From Marinobacterium sedimentorum (GTDB taxonomy: Bacteria; Pseudomonadota; Gammaproteobacteria; Pseudomonadales; Balneatricaceae), in contig NZ_JALDYX010000017.1 in NCBI RefSeq assembly GCF_024267675.1, positions 1 through 64,000 on the forward strand: 64,000 nt of DNA. Reading direction: 5' to 3'. Of this stretch, positions 18,570 to 27,256 are shown in pieces. Both the position numbers and the translations under genes were made by a program. Numbering within the stretch: the stretch's first letter is position 1; the number at the start of each line of letters is the position of its first letter. The notes under the pieces are model-generated. The model had not been told where the DNA came from and made no database searches. It saw nothing but the letters and a program-made list of their open reading frames with translations.

Positions 18570-19700
18570 ATGGCAGAGCAACCTAACAGCGCCCTGAAAA
18601 AGACCCCACTGTACGACCTGCACCTGGAGCTGGGCGCCAAAATGGTACCCTTTGCAGGCTATGAGATGCCGGTACAGTATCCGCTGGGTGTAAAGAAGGA
18701 GCACCTGCAGACCCGCGAACAGGCGGGCCTGTTTGACGTATCCCACATGGGCCAGGTCATGCTCAGAGGCGAAGGTGCCGCCGCCATGCTGGAGTCCCTG
18801 GTGCCGGTGGATATCATCGACCTGCCGGTGGGCAAGCAGCGCTATGCCATCTTCACCAATGATCAGGGCGGTATTCTGGACGACCTGATGGTCGCCAACT
18901 GGGGTGACAGCATCTATGTCGTGGTCAACGCGGCGTGCAAGGAACAGGATATCGCCCACATGCGCGCGCACCTGCCTGAAGGCGTAACCCTGGAAGCACT
19001 GGATGATCGCGCCCTGATCGCGTTGCAGGGCCCGGCAGCCGTGACAGCCCTGAGCCGACTGGCCCCCCAGGTGGCCGACATGGTGTTCATGGATAGCGGC
19101 CGTATCAGCATTGATGGCGTCGACTGTTTTATCAGCCGTTCGGGCTACACCGGCGAAGATGGCTACGAAATTTCCATCCCCGCCAGCGACGCCGACCGCC
19201 TGAGCCGCTTGTTGCTGGCTCAGCCTGAAGTCGACTTTATTGGCCTGGGTGCCCGTGACTCGCTGCGCCTGGAATCCGGCCTGTGCCTGTACGGTCACGA
19301 TCTGGACACCAACACCACGCCGGTGGAAGCCAGCCTGCTGTGGGCCATTTCCAAGTGCCGCCGCGCAGACGGCGAACGTGCCGGCGGCTTCCCCGGTGCC
19401 GACATCATCCTTGGTCAGATCGCCAACAAGGACAACAGCCGCAAGCGCGTGGGCATGATTGGCGAAGGCCGCGCACCGGTACGCGAAGGCACCGAGCTGT
19501 TTGATGCCGACGACAACCGTATCGGCATTGTAACCTCCGGCACCTTCGGCCCCAGCGCCGGCGCCTCCATCGCCATGGGCTACGTCAGCAGCGGCGCCGC
19601 CGTGATGGACAGCACTATCTTCGCCGAAGTGCGCGGCAAGAAACTGCCGATGCGCATCAGCAAGATGCCGTTCGTCGAGCAGCGTTACTTCAGAGGTTAA
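18570..19700 (+). CDS. gcvT: Aminomethyltransferase, T protein of glycine cleavage
   Basis: It transfers the methylene group from GcvH-bound aminomethyl lipoate to tetrahydrofolate, releasing ammonia. The 376 residues contain the N-terminal TPLYDLHLELGAKMVPFAGY, FDVSHMGQV and the RSGYTGEDGYEI folate-site segment. The C-terminal domain has GRAPVREGTELFD and VTSGTFGPS. An ACGGAG ribosome site precedes the ATG. It is transcribed separately from gcvP/H but shares the 18-base operator with the regulator's promoter region. The paralogue type matches GcvT2 of Pseudomonas-like catabolic clusters. Confidence 0.95.
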   Translation: MAEQPNSALKKTPLYDLHLELGAKMVPFAGYEMPVQYPLGVKKEHLQTREQAGLFDVSHMGQVMLRGEGAAAMLESLVPVDIIDLPVGKQRYAIFTNDQGGILDDLMVANWGDSIYVVVNAACKEQDIAHMRAHLPEGVTLEALDDRALIALQGPAAVTALSRLAPQVADMVFMDSGRISIDGVDCFISRSGYTGEDGYEISIPASDADRLSRLLLAQPEVDFIGLGARDSLRLESGLCLYGHDLDTNTTPVEASLLWAISKCRRADGERAGGFPGADIILGQIANKDNSRKRVGMIGEGRAPVREGTELFDADDNRIGIVTSGTFGPSAGASIAMGYVSSGAAVMDSTIFAEVRGKKLPMRISKMPFVEQRYFRG

Positions 19701-19729
19701 AGAGCAGAGGTTAAAGAGCAGAGGTTGAG
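19691..19729. repeat. Tandem 14-base repeat at the gcvT stop
   Basis: The unit AGAGGTTAAAGAGC occurs twice and is followed by a partial third copy (AGAGGTTGAG). The gcvT stop codon TAA is within the first unit, so the repeat probably arose by slippage just downstream of the gene. Confidence 0.7.
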
Positions 19730-19758
19730 AACCGGCGTTAAACGCCGAGCTTTATGGG

Positions 19759-19782
19759 GCCGCGGATAAAATAATCCGCGGC
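19759..19782. other. Hairpin downstream of gcvT
   Basis: GCCGCGGAT and ATCCGCGGC form a nine-base stem with a six-base A/T loop, preceded by GGCGTTAAACGCC. No T-run follows on either strand, so it may protect the message end rather than terminate. Confidence 0.45.
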
Positions 19783-19799
19783 TAGACCACTGCTATTAA

Positions 19800-20209
19800 C
19801 CCGCGACCAATCCGCATCCAGACGGGATCGCCCGCAGAATGCCGCCGTCGAAACACCCAGCCCGCTCACTCAGCTTGAGCTGTACTGCGAAGCCGATGCC
19901 AGGGACCTGTCCCTGGCGCTGGCACAGCCAGCACTGGTTGACGAGCTGACGCTGGACAGCGGCAACTGGCTGGTCGTCGCAGGCCAGGAAGCAACCTTGC
20001 CGGTGCAGGATTTGCTCGAGCAGCATTTTAACGCCGTGTCGCCCGGCGCGCAGCCGGGCTCTGCCCAGGCGCAAGACAGCAACGGGACCCCAGGCATGGC
20101 ATTCTGGCTGCAGCCTGGCGAGCGCTGCCAGCTGCTGATGCGCCAGGTCAATGCCTGCAGTCTGGCCGGGCAATTGGGGCAATCGCTGCAGCGGGGCGCG
20201 AAGGCCTGA
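19800..20209 (+). pseudogene. Possible coding remnant without a start codon
   Basis: A plus-strand frame is open from about 19790 to the TGA at 20207-20209 and looks protein-like (LELYCEADARDLSLALAQPA, LVDELTLDSGNWLVVAGQE, FWLQPGERCQLLMRQVNACS). No ATG or GTG start is available. The only candidate is a TTG at 19997 that would give 70 residues. I do not recognise the family. It could be the tail of a gene whose start was lost, or chance coding bias in GC-rich DNA. Confidence 0.3.
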
Positions 20210-20478
20210 GAATCGCAGGTGCGAGCCTGCTCAATTTCACCCTTGCGTTATTTCTTTTGAGCAGTTAAATTTGCTCGGCGTTACACAGTTTTGCATCACG
20301 AGAAGGGCTGACGTCCTCGCCAACCTGCCAACCTGGGCAAGGTGGTTGCCGCCAAGCGGCGATGCGGTCTATACCGACAACCAATCAGGTATCCGCACTT
20401 AATACGTCAGCTCTCATGAATGAGTCTAGAAAGACATGCCTCAGTGGCAGGCCTTTCGTTAAAACATGGGAGCACGGC

Positions 20479-20907
20479 ATGTTCGAAGCACATTTCAACA
20501 CCACATCTGAAGCGACAGCGCCTTGCTGGGCCGGGCACGCACGCGAATCACATACACAGCAGCACACCGATACACTGGCAGTTCCGCACGTAAATACACA
20601 GCCACCTGCACAGCAAAGCGCAGAACAGGGCCTCACCCGGCGCATCCAAAACCTGCGCCACACGTGCCCACTGCACGTCTGGGCCGCCCCTGGCAAACGC
20701 AAGGATGCCTGCGGTAGGGTTCGCGAGCACTGGTTTCTGTATATCGAATACTGCAGCGGCACGGGCGCGCGGATCTGGCAGAAGCTGGAACGCGCCCAGG
20801 CTGACTGCAGCCTGGACGCGCTCTTCACGCTGGCGTGCCAGGCAGAACTGCCCGGCATTGATAGCGAGCGCACCCGCCTGTGGCTGGAGATGCACCGCGG
20901 TCGCTAA
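20479..20907 (+). CDS. Hypothetical protein
   Basis: This 142-residue frame starts at ATG 20479 after GGGAG. The first 55 residues are low in order-promoting residues and rich in His, Thr and Gln. The second half (LHVWAAPGKRKDACGRVREH, WFLYIEYCSGTGARIWQKLE, then LDALFTLACQAELPG) looks like a small compact domain. There is no signal peptide or membrane segment. It converges on the TraB/GumN gene with a 12-base gap. I do not recognise it. Confidence 0.55.
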   Translation: MFEAHFNTTSEATAPCWAGHARESHTQQHTDTLAVPHVNTQPPAQQSAEQGLTRRIQNLRHTCPLHVWAAPGKRKDACGRVREHWFLYIEYCSGTGARIWQKLERAQADCSLDALFTLACQAELPGIDSERTRLWLEMHRGR

Positions 20908-20919
20908 GCGGCGCAGCAG

Positions 20920-21801
20920 TTACTGCATTGCCTCGACACTGAAGCCAAGCCCGCGCGCCCGGGACAGCAGCCCCTCGGGGCCCACCAGATGAGCCGCGCC
21001 CACCAGCACCAATTCGGTTTGCGGACTGTTCAGCAGGATTTCTATCTGTGACCACCAGAGTCGATTGCGCTCCAGCACCAGGGTGCGATACAACGGCTCG
21101 TAATCGAGTTTCAGCTGCAGCACCAGCTCGTCATACAACTGCGCCTCGTCCCCCCGGCGCCAGGCGTCAATCAGGCTATCGAGCGTGCTACTGTCCACTT
21201 CCAGCTCGTCGAGGACCTGGGTCAGAAAGAGGTCGGGATCTTCCTCCCCCATTGAAAACAGATACTGCAGGTGCTGCCTAATTGTCTCGAGCCCGATCAC
21301 CGGCTTGCCGTCATCCAGCGCCTGACGATACAGCCGCATGTCGACTCCCGCCTCAGTTGCCCCAAGACGCACCATCTCAATGCCCAGTAGTGTCAGAAAT
21401 ACGCCGGATGGCCGCAGCGACTGCAGCATCTGCGGCGCCAGTCCGCGACTGACAGCATAGTGCTCCAGCCGCTGCCAGCTTGACTCCGACAGCTGATCCG
21501 ACAGACGGCCACCCTCGGCATACAGCATGCCCTGTGCGATCAGTGCCTGCACCTCCGGTTGCGCCAGATCGCCGAGATCGACTTCAAACAACAGCACATC
21601 AGACTTCGCATAGGCCTTATCAAATGCCTCGGGCAGCGGCAAATCCCCGGGCCTGAGCATATGCACCGTCGCCCCCAGATAGAGCACGCCGGAATCATTT
21701 GCAATGCGCCACACCGGGCTTTGCGCCCAGAGCGGCGGCGCGCACAACAGCAGCAGCGCCATCGCACAGCGCAGTATCCTGCCAAATCCCGCCTTTATCA
21801 T
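20920..21801 (-). CDS. TraB/GumN family protein
   Basis: This 293-residue exported protein has a signal peptide of about 26 residues (ALLLLCAPPLWAQS). The mature chain begins with the family's WRIANDSGVLYLGATVHMLR followed by PGDLPLPEAF. It carries the GLETIRQHLQYLFSM segment and ends with the LVLVGAAHLVGPEGLL histidine motif. The family has a Tiki/EreA-like fold proposed to be a metal-dependent protease, but bacterial members are mostly uncharacterised. GGGAGG lies just before the ATG. The location is probably periplasmic. Confidence 0.85.
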   Translation of the reverse strand: MIKAGFGRILRCAMALLLLCAPPLWAQSPVWRIANDSGVLYLGATVHMLRPGDLPLPEAFDKAYAKSDVLLFEVDLGDLAQPEVQALIAQGMLYAEGGRLSDQLSESSWQRLEHYAVSRGLAPQMLQSLRPSGVFLTLLGIEMVRLGATEAGVDMRLYRQALDDGKPVIGLETIRQHLQYLFSMGEEDPDLFLTQVLDELEVDSSTLDSLIDAWRRGDEAQLYDELVLQLKLDYEPLYRTLVLERNRLWWSQIEILLNSPQTELVLVGAAHLVGPEGLLSRARGLGFSVEAMQ

Positions 21802-21926
21802 TACGCCTCCCGCGACAATCTATTTGCGCCACAGTACCCGCAAGCGAACCCGGACAGAAAGTCGTCGCTGCCATAGTCGCTGCAGTTTTCACAATCCAGG
21901 CGGTACTCACCCGCAGTGCACGCGGT

Positions 21927-23225
21927 TTAGCGTTTGGCGTAGCCCGGCAAATTAAGCATGAAAGGCGGCTGGGCGACACAGTCGATATTTTTGGCCCGCA
22001 TCCGCAGGCAGACGACGCCGACGTTGTCGCGGCTGTAGCCAATCAGCAGCGCCTTCCAGGAGGTGCCGTTTTCCATATCCCGCTCCAGCAGCAGCGCACG
22101 CCCGCCGTCCAAAGCCCCGCCCAGCTGTGTCTTTGCCGCTGCGATGGCGCGACGCGCCTGGGCACGGTCAGGATAGATCCCCAGCAACAGGCCCCAGCTT
22201 TCAATCGGCCAAACCGAGTGCGCCTGCAGCTCTCCCCTCACGGGCCCCCGCTCACAGCCGCTGCGCCCGATCGGGCCTTGCATCGACACGGACTGCAGCT
22301 CGGGCCTCTGCATAAATGGCGGAAGCTCAGCCATAGAACCGGATTCGGTAACGGGGACGGCAAAGCCTTCATCCAGCAACAGCCTCACCTGCTTGTCCCG
22401 CGCCGCCCGGCTATTTGCCCCCAGCACCACCGCAATCAGGCGCCGGTTATCACGCCGTGCCGAGACCGCAATGTTGTAGCCGGCCGCGCAGGTGAAACCG
22501 GTCTTCAGACCATCCACACCCGGATAGCGGCCGAGCATACCGTTATGGGTGTGCAGGGTGCGGCCCTTGTACCGGGTCGAGCGAGTGGCAAAAAGCCCGT
22601 AGCGCTGCGGAAAATCCTGCAACAGGCGCCAGGCCAGAATGGCCTGATCCCGCGCCGTCGTTATCTGCTGCGCATCCGGCAGGCCACTGGCATTGCGATA
22701 ACGGGTATCCGCCATGCCAAGCGACTGCGCACGCGCCGTCATCTGCTCGGCAAAGCGCGCTTCGCTCCCGCCCAGCGCCTCGGCCAGCACCACAGCGACA
22801 TCATTGGACGACACTGTAGCCAGCGCTTCTATCGCCTGTGCCACTGTGATTGTTGCTCCGGTACGCAGCCCAAGTCGCACGGCGGGCTGCGCCGCAGCCT
22901 GCCGGGACACCGGCAAGGCACTATCCAGAGTCAGCCGACCTTCCTCAAGCGCTTCGAATGTCAGATAGAGGGTCATGAGTTTTGCCAGCGATGCCGGGTA
23001 CCAGTGCTGATCAAGCCCATCCTGGCGCAAAATCTGACCGCTAGCGGCATCAAGCAGCAGCACCGGATTGCCGGCCCGTGCCGCGGGCGTCGCTGCGCAG
23101 AACACCAACAGCAACAGCACATGCAGCGACGTTTTAAACAGGACAGGAAAAGACTGCGCAGGACGGATATAACCGCGCACGCCGCGAAGGACAGGAAAGA
23201 GCAACAACAAAAAACCGTTGGGCAT
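21927..23225 (-). CDS. Serine-type D-Ala-D-Ala carboxypeptidase (PBP5/6 type) with SPOR-like C-terminus
   Basis: It trims the terminal D-alanine from peptidoglycan stem peptides in the periplasm. The penicillin-binding motifs are S79-L-A-K82, S139-S-N141 and K241-T-G243. The N-terminus has a long basic stretch before a hydrophobic export signal (SLHVLLLLVFCAATPAARA). Instead of the usual amphipathic anchor, the last 80 residues (AQARRAIAAAKTQLGGALDG, ALLIGYSRDNVGVVCLRMRA) look like a SPOR domain, which binds denuded glycan at the division site. The ATG at 23225 follows GGGGAAG. A DacA/DacC-like role is likely. Confidence 0.88.
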   Translation of the reverse strand: MPNGFLLLLFPVLRGVRGYIRPAQSFPVLFKTSLHVLLLLVFCAATPAARAGNPVLLLDAASGQILRQDGLDQHWYPASLAKLMTLYLTFEALEEGRLTLDSALPVSRQAAAQPAVRLGLRTGATITVAQAIEALATVSSNDVAVVLAEALGGSEARFAEQMTARAQSLGMADTRYRNASGLPDAQQITTARDQAILAWRLLQDFPQRYGLFATRSTRYKGRTLHTHNGMLGRYPGVDGLKTGFTCAAGYNIAVSARRDNRRLIAVVLGANSRAARDKQVRLLLDEGFAVPVTESGSMAELPPFMQRPELQSVSMQGPIGRSGCERGPVRGELQAHSVWPIESWGLLLGIYPDRAQARRAIAAAKTQLGGALDGGRALLLERDMENGTSWKALLIGYSRDNVGVVCLRMRAKNIDCVAQPPFMLNLPGYAKR

Positions 23226-23376
23226 GATAGTTCAACTTCCCCCGCCGCCAGGCGAAAGGCCCTTGGAGCCTAGACCGCCGTGATTAAGGTTGCCTATCAG
23301 CATAGGTCATGGAAGGGTCGAACAGCGGTCACAGTGACAGCCCTGTGTTCTCTGTGCGCAAGAATAGCAGAAGACC

Positions 23377-24612
23377 TCAAGGGGGGGGGGGGCAGATGCC
23401 GGTACGCGCCAGTGTCAGCATTTCGGCCTCATAGGCAGGTTTAAGCTCACGCCAGGCAAAGCGCTGCAGCGACAACTGCAACGGAGCAGCCGCTGGATTT
23501 ATCCGCAGACTGGAGACTGCACTCGCAGCAGCACTCGCAACAACGGAGGCCTGGCGCTCGATCAGGTCGGCCGCATGGCCCGCTTCAGCGACCAGATCAT
23601 CAGCAACACTGGCATAAAGACCGGACGCCGGCACCAGCTCTGGATACACCAGCCGGTTGGGTAGTACCGGCAGACAGCCCGCGGCCAATGCTTCAAGCAC
23701 CGCCAGCCCCTGGAACTCATGCTCGGCCGTGGACAGCACCAGATCCGCCGAGCGCAGCCATGCCTGGTACTCGGCGCGCGTTTCGGCAAAGCCGAACTGC
23801 ACCAGCCGATGCCCGAAGCTGGCACCAATCTCGGCAAACTCCGCCGGCGTATGGCGAAAGCTCTGCCCCAGCAAACAGAGCCGGTAATCCAGCTGTCGCG
23901 CTTCCAGCGCCTGCAGAATGGCCAGCAGGCGGCGCGGCCCCTTGTCGTACTCCCAGCGCGCCGACCACAGCAGACGCAGCGGCCGCCGTACATCGCCCCT
24001 GGCATAGACACCGCTGTCAACGCCACCAACAACAGGCAGATCCCAGCGTGCATCGGCACCGCCCCCAGTGCAGTCTCTGGCGTCAAAACAACGGTCCGCC
24101 AGCGGTACCGGCAGCACGGCTGAGCGCTCGCGCAAGCGCGCTACTATGCCGGCCGGCACCTGATCCGGCAGTTTCTTCATCAAGGCAGCTGCACCTGCCA
24201 GGAAGCTGTCACGGTTGTAGGCGGAATTGAACAGCACCCGGTCAGCCGCCAGCGCCGTGTAGATATTGAGAATCTTCGGTTCAACCGCCTTGAAGGCGCG
24301 CTCGGACTCGGGATAAGCAAACTGGTTTTCGTGGAAATACACCAGGGTCGGCACCTGAGCCAGGGCCGGTACCAGGCCGCGCAGTGCCGACAGATCGGTC
24401 ATGGAGGTGGCCAGCACCAGATCATAGGGGCGCTGCAGCGTTTCGCGCTCATTAAAGGCCCAGCTCAGACTGTTGCCCCGAATGCGCCAGGAAAAGTAAC
24501 GCGGCGCCAGGGTCAGCAGCGTCCAGTCCCAATGCGGCATGCCGCCCATTAACTGGCGATACCAGTGCTGATGACTGGCCGCATCGTAGGCCGATAACAG
24601 CAGTACGCGCAC
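23377..24612 (-). CDS. Glycosyltransferase with DUF3524 N-domain, tRNA-queuosine mannosyltransferase-like
   Basis: The N-terminal 170 residues (VLLLSAYDAASHQHWYRQLM, WTLLTLAPRYFSWRIRGNSL, VYFHENQFAYPES, LFNSAYNRDSFL) match the DUF3524 domain of GTDC1/QTMAN, which adds mannose to queuosine in tRNA-Asp. The C-terminal half is a GT4-type nucleotide-sugar domain (LLWSARWEYDKGPRRLLAIL, VLSTAEHEFQGLAVLEALAA). The start is GTG at 24612, only four bases after the yciA stop, indicating an operon. The stop codon directly follows a run of twelve C on the coding strand (23381-23392), so the C-terminus is open to slippage. Substrate assignment is by family only. Confidence 0.82.
   Translation of the reverse strand: MRVLLLSAYDAASHQHWYRQLMGGMPHWDWTLLTLAPRYFSWRIRGNSLSWAFNERETLQRPYDLVLATSMTDLSALRGLVPALAQVPTLVYFHENQFAYPESERAFKAVEPKILNIYTALAADRVLFNSAYNRDSFLAGAAALMKKLPDQVPAGIVARLRERSAVLPVPLADRCFDARDCTGGGADARWDLPVVGGVDSGVYARGDVRRPLRLLWSARWEYDKGPRRLLAILQALEARQLDYRLCLLGQSFRHTPAEFAEIGASFGHRLVQFGFAETRAEYQAWLRSADLVLSTAEHEFQGLAVLEALAAGCLPVLPNRLVYPELVPASGLYASVADDLVAEAGHAADLIERQASVVASAAASAVSSLRINPAAAPLQLSLQRFAWRELKPAYEAEMLTLARTGICPPPP
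23381..23392. repeat. Homopolymer of twelve G (C on the coding strand)
   Basis: It encodes the final prolines of the glycosyltransferase immediately before its TGA. Loss or gain of one base would bypass this stop and add a tail of about 20 residues or more. Confidence 0.85.
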
Positions 24613-24616
24613 GGAA

Positions 24617-25087
24617 TCAGTCGCGGGGGATCGGGCGCTTGGCGCCGCTCTCGTCGATCGCCACGTAGGTAAAGACGGCTTCGGTGACCCTGAAATGCGG
24701 CCGACTCCCCTTCTCGCGACTCAGGCGCGGGCGCACCCAGACCTCCAGATGCAGCGCAACCGAGGTATTGCCCTGGTGCTTGACCGCGCCGTAACAACAG
24801 ACCACATCACCCACCTGTACCGGACGGATGAACTTCATCGAATCCACCGCCACTGTAACAACGGGACCCGCTGCAATCTGCTGCGCCAGAATACCGCCGG
24901 CAATGTCCATCTGTGACATGATCCAGCCGCCAAAGATATCACCATTGGTATTGGTATCGGCGGGCATGGCCAGGGTGCGCAGCAATAGATCGCCACCAGG
25001 CTCCCCGGGGCTGGCAGGCTGCGAGGAACCGGGCAGCGCGCTCTCGTCTGTCCCCTGCTGCGGGCTCTGCTTGGTACTCTTGGCCAT
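24617..25087 (-). CDS. yciA: Acyl-CoA thioesterase, YciA-like
   Basis: This hotdog-fold enzyme hydrolyses acyl-CoA in the cytosol. Its 156 residues include the signature LAMPADTNTNGDIFGGWIMS (catalytic-face Asn/Asp region), VDSMKFIRPVQVGDVVCCYG, and the C-terminal TEAVFTYVAID. The N-terminal 30 residues are Ser/Pro/Gln-rich and probably disordered. AGGAG precedes the ATG. It is translated just before the glycosyltransferase gene. The symbol is by family resemblance. Confidence 0.85.
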   Translation of the reverse strand: MAKSTKQSPQQGTDESALPGSSQPASPGEPGGDLLLRTLAMPADTNTNGDIFGGWIMSQMDIAGGILAQQIAAGPVVTVAVDSMKFIRPVQVGDVVCCYGAVKHQGNTSVALHLEVWVRPRLSREKGSRPHFRVTEAVFTYVAIDESGAKRPIPRD

Positions 25088-25222
25088 CTGCTTCTCCTGT
25101 TATCGAGCCTAAAACCGCCCCGATGGTGCAATCCAGCGCAGCATTATACGCGCCCACAACCGCAGCGTCCTGTATTTGCGGGCGCGGCAAGCACAACGAT
25201 AGACTTGTAATACGTATTTTTG

Positions 25223-25228
25223 TATAAT
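25223..25228 (+). promoter_or_regulatory. Probable -10 element of deaD
   Basis: TATAAT lies within an A/T-rich island (TTGTAATACGTATTTTTG) 71 bases before the deaD ATG. No good -35 hexamer is seen at 17 bases. Confidence 0.5.
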
Positions 25229-25299
25229 ACGCGACCTTTTCCCCCATCCAGATTCTGTGCCCCGCGCACCGGGTCTCAGTTTCACAGGTACTTCAATCC

Positions 25300-27099
25300 A
25301 TGTCAGATGCTGGTGAACAGCTCTCCTTTACCTCTCTCGGTCTGTCCGAACCGGTGCTCAAAGCACTGACCGATGTCGGTTACGAAACTCCATCTCCGAT
25401 TCAGGCGGCTAGTATTCCGTTCCTGCTCGCCGGCAGGGATCTGCTAGGCATGGCACAGACCGGCACTGGTAAAACCGCTGCCTTCGCACTGCCGCTTCTG
25501 TCCCGTTTGGACACTACACGTCGCGAACCCCAAATGCTGGTGCTGGCGCCTACGCGCGAGCTCGCCATCCAGGTTGCTGAAGCTTGCCAGACGTACGCCA
25601 AGCACATCCCGGATTTCCATGTCCTGCCGATCTACGGCGGCCAGGCCTATGACACCCAGCTGCGCCAGCTCAAGCGTGGCGCCCAGGTTATCGTCGGCAC
25701 ACCGGGCCGTGTTATGGACCATCTGCGTCGCGGCTCGCTGAAACTCGACACACTCAGCGCCATGGTGCTGGATGAGGCCGACGAAATGCTGCGCATGGGC
25801 TTCATCGACGATGTCGAATGGATCCTCGAGCACACGCCCAAAACCCGCCAGATTGCTCTGTTCTCGGCCACCATGCCGCCGCAGATCAAGCGCGTTGCAC
25901 AGAAATACCTGAATAATCCTGAGGAAATCCGGATTGTCAGCAAGACGTCGACTGCACCGACCATCACGCAGAAATACCTGCGTGTCAGCAGCCATCACAA
26001 GATGGAAGCCCTGACCCGCATCCTCGAAATCGAATCCTTCGAGGCCATGCTGATCTTTGTGCGCACCAAGTCGGCCACCGAAGAACTGGCCGGCAAGCTG
26101 GCCGCACGCGGACATGCCGCCGAAGCCCTCAATGGTGATATTTCGCAGCAACAGCGCGAACGCATCGTCGAGCGCCTGAAAGCCGGCAAGATCGATATCC
26201 TCGTGGGTACCGACGTTGTTGCCCGCGGCCTGGACGTTGAACGCATCAGCCACGTGCTGAACTACGACATCCCCTACGATACCGAATCCTATGTGCACCG
26301 TATCGGCCGTACCGGCCGCGCCGGACGCAAGGGCGAGGCGATCCTGTTCGTGGCACCGCGCGAAACCCGCATGCTTTACGCCATCGAAAAGGCCACCCGC
26401 CAGCCGCTGGAGCGTATCGAGCTGCCGAGCGTTGGCGTGATCAACGAAAAACGTGTTGAGCGTTTCATGCAGCGCATCAGTGACACTCTGGATAACGGTG
26501 AAATAGCCACCTATCTGGATCTGCTGACCGACTACCAGAAAGAGCATGACACTGACCCGTTGCAGATTGCCGCCGCCCTCGCCCTGATGGCTCAGGGTGA
26601 AACACCGCTACTGCTGGATGAGCGTGAAATCCCGCAGCCACGGGAATACAAGGACGAGCAGCCGCGCGAGCGTCGTGGACCGATCAGCGTTAATCCCACA
26701 GCACGCCCGCTGAAGGATCACCCCGAGATCGAAATGCAGCGCTTTGTGGTCATGGTTGGCCGCAGCCACGGCGTTATGCCGAAAAACATCGTCGGCGCCA
26801 TCGCCAACGAAGCCAACATGGCTGCCAACCTGATCGGCCAGATTGATCTGTTCGACGATTACAGCACCGTTGACCTTCCGGCCGGCATGCCCGCCAAGGT
26901 CATGCAGGTTCTGAAAAAAGCCTTCGTCTGCGGTCAGCGCCTGAACATTCATGCAGCCGGCGAAACCCCGGACACGGATCGTGGCGCACCTTCACGCGGC
27001 ACACGCCGCCCGGGCGGCCCCAGCAAGGGCGCTCCCAACAGAAGCCGTAGCAAGCCGCGCGAAGGCGCAGCTCCGAACCGCCGTCCGCCGCAGAAGTAA
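25300..27099 (+). CDS. deaD: DEAD-box RNA helicase DeaD/CsdA
   Basis: This ATP-dependent RNA helicase acts in ribosome assembly and mRNA turnover, classically at low temperature. The 599 residues show the Q motif (FTSLGLSEPVLKAL...PSPIQ), motif I AQTGTGKT (52-59), DEAD (158-161), SAT and HRIGRTGR. A DbpA-type RNA-binding domain lies near 470-550 (MQRFVVMVGRSHGVMPKNIV). The tail is basic and rich in Pro, Arg and Gly. It has its own promoter with a TATAAT box and a bidirectional terminator shared with alr. Confidence 0.96.
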   Translation: MSDAGEQLSFTSLGLSEPVLKALTDVGYETPSPIQAASIPFLLAGRDLLGMAQTGTGKTAAFALPLLSRLDTTRREPQMLVLAPTRELAIQVAEACQTYAKHIPDFHVLPIYGGQAYDTQLRQLKRGAQVIVGTPGRVMDHLRRGSLKLDTLSAMVLDEADEMLRMGFIDDVEWILEHTPKTRQIALFSATMPPQIKRVAQKYLNNPEEIRIVSKTSTAPTITQKYLRVSSHHKMEALTRILEIESFEAMLIFVRTKSATEELAGKLAARGHAAEALNGDISQQQRERIVERLKAGKIDILVGTDVVARGLDVERISHVLNYDIPYDTESYVHRIGRTGRAGRKGEAILFVAPRETRMLYAIEKATRQPLERIELPSVGVINEKRVERFMQRISDTLDNGEIATYLDLLTDYQKEHDTDPLQIAAALALMAQGETPLLLDEREIPQPREYKDEQPRERRGPISVNPTARPLKDHPEIEMQRFVVMVGRSHGVMPKNIVGAIANEANMAANLIGQIDLFDDYSTVDLPAGMPAKVMQVLKKAFVCGQRLNIHAAGETPDTDRGAPSRGTRRPGGPSKGAPNRSRSKPREGAAPNRRPPQK

Positions 27100-27186
27100 G
27101 CAGACCGCTACAGACCCCAAAGCAGCCACAAGCTGCCTTGGGGATGGTTACGTCAGCTCACTCTGCACAACAGCGCAAGATGCCAC

Positions 27187-27226
27187 AAAAAAGCCCGCCA
27201 CCGGGTTACCGGTCGCGGGCTTTTTC
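27187..27226. terminator. Bidirectional terminator between deaD and alr
   Basis: The eleven-base arms AAAAAGCCCGC and GCGGGCTTTTT are separated by a GC-rich loop. There are T-runs on both strands. Confidence 0.85.
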
Positions 27227-27256
27227 GTGGCTCTCACCTTGCGACAAGAACATCAC

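Noticed and set aside
25444..26547. 367-codon minus-strand frame opposite deaD
   Set aside because: Antisense shadow of the helicase gene.
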